This document shows, in pieces, positions 6,296-9,152 of a stretch of 9,152 bases of DNA (position 1 is its first letter; each line of letters opens with the position of its first letter). The DNA is from an uncultured Ruminococcus sp. (GTDB lineage: Bacteria; Bacillota; Clostridia; Oscillospirales; Acutalibacteraceae). The stretch covers positions 1 to 9,152 of the forward strand of contig CADBRK010000162.1 in NCBI GenBank assembly GCA_902797065.1, read 5' to 3'. Under the pieces are notes generated by a model. The model searched no databases. It was not told where the DNA came from and saw only the letters and a list, made by a program, of their open reading frames with translations. A program made the translations under genes and the position numbers.

Positions 6296-7459
6296 ATGCA
6301 GGCTGTTAAAGAAAAAACTGTTATTGACGAGACGGCTTCGGAGAATAACGTCAGACCAAAACGCAGACCGAAGAAAATCCTTGTGTTTACGGCGATATAC
6401 ACCGCAGTGATCGTTATTCTGAATGTGCTTGCCAAAAACAGCAGCTTCTCTGATTTTTACACGGATCACATATTCGGCATATGGTCCGAAACATACGGCA
6501 GGCTCACGGGGCTGTTCCCTTTTTCAGTGGGTGAGATCCTTATCGCCGCTGCTATAATTCTGCTGCTTTTTGCCGTCATTTTTTCGGCGGTACTCCTGAT
6601 CCTGAGGAAAAACGAAAAATTCACCGCTTTTGCCGTTAAGTATCTGAAATATGTTGTGGTAACTGCCCTTACGGTGGTTCTTATAATGACGCTCAACTGC
6701 AATATACCGTACAGCTGCTCAAAGCTTGATATAAACGGTCACAGAGAAAAAACATACACCACCGAGCAGATACTCATTGTGAGAGATCATATTATCGACG
6801 AATGTACCCCTCTTGCCGAAAAGATGGAGCGTGACGAGAACGGCATTATTGTCTTTGACGGAGACGCAGACGCAGAGGTGCGCAAAGCCATGCATACTCT
6901 GTCGGACGACTTCCCCCGGTTCAAAGGGTATTATCCGCCGCCAAAGGGAATACTTGGGTCATACTTTATGTACCAGTCGGATATTATCGGTGTGTACTTC
7001 CCGTTTACTATGGAGGCGAATTACAGCAGGTATCTTTCGTCTTCGTATTATCCGAGTACCACAGCGCACGAGCTGTCACACCTGAAAGGCTATATGTTTG
7101 AGGACGAGGCGAATTTCTTCTCTTTTCTTGCGTGTACACGCAGTGACTGCGATTATGTGAAGTATTCGGGCTATCTCGGCGTTATTTACTATATCGACAA
7201 CGACTACTACGCAAGAGTAGATGACGAAACGTATTTCAAGCAGAAGCAGATACCCGATATTGTCAGGTTTGACAATTACTGCTATGACAGCGAAACGATC
7301 AAAGAGATCGAAAAGAAAAAGCCTATTGTCAAAGACGAGGTAGTAGAGGAGATAAGCGACACGATAACCGACACATATCTGAGCTTCTATGACGCTACTC
7401 CCAATTACAGCGAAGTGACTTTCCTGATATTGCAGTATTACGACGGCATACTGTATTGA
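6296..7459 (+). CDS. DUF3810-type membrane protein with HExxH metallopeptidase motif
   Basis: The 387-residue protein starts with a basic cytoplasmic tail (about 1-27), then three predicted membrane helices at about 28-45, 81-103 and 116-133. A large extracytoplasmic C-terminal part follows. That part carries HELSH at 258-262 and, nine residues on, EDEANF (Glu271). This is the HExxH plus downstream Glu arrangement of zinc gluzincin peptidases and matches the DUF3810 pattern (HELxHxxGxxxEDEANF). Before it, KGYYPPPKGILGSYFMYQSDIIGVYFPFTMEANY also fits that family. The substrate is unknown; a membrane or envelope protease role is inferred. ATG at 6296 is chosen from its ribosome binding site. 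It is 12 bases after ribF, so the two are co-transcribed, with no obvious functional link. A tail (about 340-387) rich in acidic residues and Tyr follows the domain. Confidence 0.85.
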   Translation: MQAVKEKTVIDETASENNVRPKRRPKKILVFTAIYTAVIVILNVLAKNSSFSDFYTDHIFGIWSETYGRLTGLFPFSVGEILIAAAIILLLFAVIFSAVLLILRKNEKFTAFAVKYLKYVVVTALTVVLIMTLNCNIPYSCSKLDINGHREKTYTTEQILIVRDHIIDECTPLAEKMERDENGIIVFDGDADAEVRKAMHTLSDDFPRFKGYYPPPKGILGSYFMYQSDIIGVYFPFTMEANYSRYLSSSYYPSTTAHELSHLKGYMFEDEANFFSFLACTRSDCDYVKYSGYLGVIYYIDNDYYARVDDETYFKQKQIPDIVRFDNYCYDSETIKEIEKKKPIVKDEVVEEISDTITDTYLSFYDATPNYSEVTFLILQYYDGILY

Positions 7460-7487
7460 ACAGCAGCCCGCTTGTTGTTTTTTATTT
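7459..7487 (+). terminator. Possible weak intrinsic terminator after the DUF3810 gene
   Basis: AACAGCAG (7459-7466) can pair with TTGTTGTT (7472-7479), including two G-U pairs, around loop CCCGC. A T-rich run continues to 7487. The stem is weak, and it starts on the last base of the stop codon. Confidence 0.35.
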
Positions 7488-7557
7488 CCCGACACGCCCG
7501 GCAATGCGGCGTTAATTGCAGTATGAAATGAAGAAATGAATTAAGGAGAGATTAACA

Positions 7558-8067
7558 ATGACAATCCAGAACAACCACAACAGCAAGATCGTCCTTGCAC
7601 CGACATCACATATCGCAGAAGACGAGTTTGACGGTGTGACGGTTTCGTTTAAAGTAAACGACAGCTTTGTTCATGTGGAATCACACGCAATGGAAGTACC
7701 GATAGTTGAGGTCTATGCGCCCGGCTGTGACCCTGAATACGATGATATTGACGAAGCGACTACGCCGAGTATCAGCATAATGTGTGATGATGCGGCTTAT
7801 GAAGCCTGCGAGAGTTTCAAACAGGACGGTACGATCGCCGATGCGGTATTCTGCGAGTCACTCAAAGGAATATTTAAGTTCCGTGCAAAGATCCCTTATT
7901 ATGACGATCAGCTTGTTTATATGTACGGTTTCGATATGGCAGACGGCGCGTGGGAGAATACTGCGCTGTGCGTGATATATCCCAAGGAATACGAAAATAC
8001 CGATGACGAAAAGCTGCTCATGCATGCGCTTGATGAAGCGGCGAATAGTTATCGTGAAAGACAGTGA
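7558..8067 (+). CDS. Acidic cytoplasmic protein of unknown function
   Basis: I do not recognise a family for this 169-residue protein. ATG at 7558 has a strong AAGGAG site (7543-7548) with a 9-base spacer, and codon use resembles the neighbours, so the gene is real. There is no signal peptide or membrane helix. It is strongly acidic, with about 34 Asp/Glu against 11 Lys/Arg. It has several cysteines (in APGCDPEYDD, IMCDDAAYEACE, FCESLKG and ALCVIYP) that are not in a spaced zinc motif. Predicted strands (GVTVSFKV, SFVHVESHAM, VPIVEVYA) and an Asp-rich middle suggest a small alpha/beta or beta-sandwich fold ending in a helix (DEKLLMHALDEAANSY). It lies between the DUF3810 gene and the SH3 lipoprotein. 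I see no clear promoter in the 98 bases upstream, so it may depend on read-through past the weak terminator. Confidence 0.8.
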   Translation: MTIQNNHNSKIVLAPTSHIAEDEFDGVTVSFKVNDSFVHVESHAMEVPIVEVYAPGCDPEYDDIDEATTPSISIMCDDAAYEACESFKQDGTIADAVFCESLKGIFKFRAKIPYYDDQLVYMYGFDMADGAWENTALCVIYPKEYENTDDEKLLMHALDEAANSYRERQ

Positions 8068-8091
8068 CAGCCAATATTTACATTGTGTTAA

Positions 8092-8120
8092 TTGACAAAT
8101 TTTGCTGTGCGGTGTATTAT
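8092..8120 (+). promoter_or_regulatory. Near-consensus sigma-A promoter of the SH3-domain lipoprotein gene
   Basis: A perfect -35 TTGACA (8092-8097), 17-base spacer and -10 TATTAT (8115-8120). Transcription would begin near 8127, about 26 bases before the TTG start. A second TATAAT (8131-8136) is too near the ribosome binding site to act as the main -10. Confidence 0.85.
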
Positions 8121-8138
8121 TCTACTGTATTATAATGT

Positions 8139-8144
8139 GGGAGG
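8139..8144 (+). promoter_or_regulatory. Ribosome binding site that sets a TTG start
   Basis: GGGAGG is 8 bases from TTG at 8153. The upstream in-frame ATG codons (8102, 8135) lie within or before the promoter or overlap this site, and give no lipoprotein signal at the N-terminus. Confidence 0.8.
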
Positions 8145-8152
8145 TGCAGGCT

Positions 8153-9112
8153 TTGAAGAAATACGTTGTTTTTTCGCTTGTTATCGGTATGATTTTTATC
8201 TGTACGGCAGGGTGCAAGCTCGATGTAAACAAAATATCTTCTCAATTTGAAAATAAAAAACCTTCGTCGCAGAGCGTATCGTCGTCTTCGAAAAGATCCG
8301 AAAATACTGACACACCGAAGGAAACCTCATCCAAGGAGGATATACAGGAGAATAACGAACCTGACGGCTCGTCTTTCGATACGTCTGCATATCAGGTGTT
8401 TTATGTGACGGGTGCCGAAACCGTACCGGTCTATAAGGTGGAGAACGGAACTCGGGAGCTTGCGCAGCTTAAAAGCGGTGATAAGGTGTACGGCATCAGC
8501 AAGGGCGTTACGGATTACAGATTTGTCTACAGCGATCTTCTTGCGGAGGGGTTCGGATATATAAACGGGTATTTCCTCACGACCGAGTATAACGAGGTGA
8601 CAAAGGGTGAGGTGTATTATGTCAGAGAAGACAACACACCCGTATATAATGACTCTTATTGTTCGATGGAGCTTTTCAGGCTCAACAGGAACGACCCCGT
8701 GACGGTCATGTCGAGGATAACAAACGGCTATTGGCTGATATGCGACAAGGGCGGCACATACGGATATGTGAGCCTGTATAATCTTTCCGAAGAACAAGTG
8801 AGTGAAACGAGCAAGCCCGAAAGCAAACCCGAGAGCCGCAAGGAAGAAAGCAGCAAGCCCTCCGACGATCGTGTGATCGGTTACGGCGAGTTCCCGCAGG
8901 GCGAGTATTATGTGTATTATGTTGCCGTAGACAGCGGCTATCTTGCGCTGAGGAGCGAACCGAGTAAAGACGAATCCGTGATCATCGGGGAGATGTACAG
9001 CGGAGACGAGGTCTATGTGCTTGACTTCTCCGGCTCATACTGGTATGTATACTCTCCGTCTCTGCAGCAGTACGGCTATACCGACAGCGGATGTCTGTAC
9101 AGCGAAGAGTAG
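8153..9112 (+). CDS. Lipoprotein with three SH3-like (SH3b) domains
   Basis: From TTG at 8153 the protein has 319 residues. It starts MKKYVVFSLVIGMIFICTAGC, a lipoprotein signal with lipobox TAGC and Cys21 lipidated. A Ser/Lys/Glu-rich low-complexity linker (about 22-75) leads to three bacterial SH3-like domains at about 80-142, 154-211 and 250-315. Each has repeating features: a YYV or FYV start, a VPVY/TPVY/LALRSEP strand, a GDxV turn and a final GYV/GYI/GYT strand. A second low-complexity linker with SKPE repeats (about 220-245) separates domains 2 and 3. SH3b domains usually bind cell wall or peptidoglycan peptides, so a cell-surface anchoring or sensing role is inferred. No enzymatic domain is present. 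It has its own promoter. I saw no terminator in the 40 bases after the stop. Confidence 0.85.
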   Translation: MKKYVVFSLVIGMIFICTAGCKLDVNKISSQFENKKPSSQSVSSSSKRSENTDTPKETSSKEDIQENNEPDGSSFDTSAYQVFYVTGAETVPVYKVENGTRELAQLKSGDKVYGISKGVTDYRFVYSDLLAEGFGYINGYFLTTEYNEVTKGEVYYVREDNTPVYNDSYCSMELFRLNRNDPVTVMSRITNGYWLICDKGGTYGYVSLYNLSEEQVSETSKPESKPESRKEESSKPSDDRVIGYGEFPQGEYYVYYVAVDSGYLALRSEPSKDESVIIGEMYSGDEVYVLDFSGSYWYVYSPSLQQYGYTDSGCLYSEE

Positions 9113-9152
9113 AGTAAAAAAAGTTTGGAATGGTGAATATGATAATAAAATA

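Noticed and set aside
7501..7519. Inverted repeat GCAAT...ATTGC after the DUF3810 gene
   Set aside because: A five-base stem with a nine-base loop and no T run; likely chance.
9139..9152. Possible start of a following plus-strand gene (ATG ATA ATA AAA)
   Set aside because: Only four codons are visible and there is no clear ribosome binding site.

Overview
The window looks like chromosomal core DNA of a low-to-moderate GC Firmicute, most likely a Clostridia member of the Oscillospiraceae/Ruminococcus type. Reasons: the comEC-holA pair, an RNase M5-like Toprim protein, a DUF3810 membrane protein, two Gram-positive style lipoproteins, strong AGGAGG-type ribosome binding sites and good sigma-A promoters. 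The genus is an inference. I see no phage, insertion sequence, CRISPR array, tRNA or rRNA.

Layout. The window is divergent around a 203-base intergenic region (about 5160-5362). Leftward (minus strand), in transcription order, are: a small lipoprotein (4746-5159), hinT (4286-4624), a purine-type phosphoribosyltransferase (3708-4244), comEC (1434-3683), holA (398-1450) and an RNase M5-like Toprim protein that runs off the left edge (1-396). From hinT onward the genes are tightly packed, with gaps of 41, 24 and 1 bases and one 17-base overlap. They probably form one operon driven by a near-consensus promoter at 4660-4688. Rightward (plus strand) are ribF (5363-6283) with its own promoter, a DUF3810 metalloprotease-like membrane protein (6296-7459) coupled to ribF, an unrecognised acidic protein (7558-8067), and a lipoprotein with three SH3-like domains (8153-9112) behind its own consensus promoter.

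How the genes relate. The leftward operon mixes nucleotide metabolism (HinT, phosphoribosyltransferase), DNA uptake (ComEC), replication (clamp-loader delta) and RNA processing (M5-like). This is housekeeping linkage rather than one pathway. The rightward side makes FMN/FAD and carries envelope-associated proteins.

The most noteworthy signals are both in comEC. An uninterrupted 18-base A tract (coding strand) sits inside the channel-domain coding region, where gain or loss of one base would truncate the protein. The C-terminal metallo-beta-lactamase-like domain has lost its metal-binding motifs. Several start codons are moved from the longest-ORF position because the ribosome binding sites demand it (comEC GTG, hinT internal ATG, DUF3810 ATG, SH3 lipoprotein TTG). 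I found no convincing new multi-gene system.
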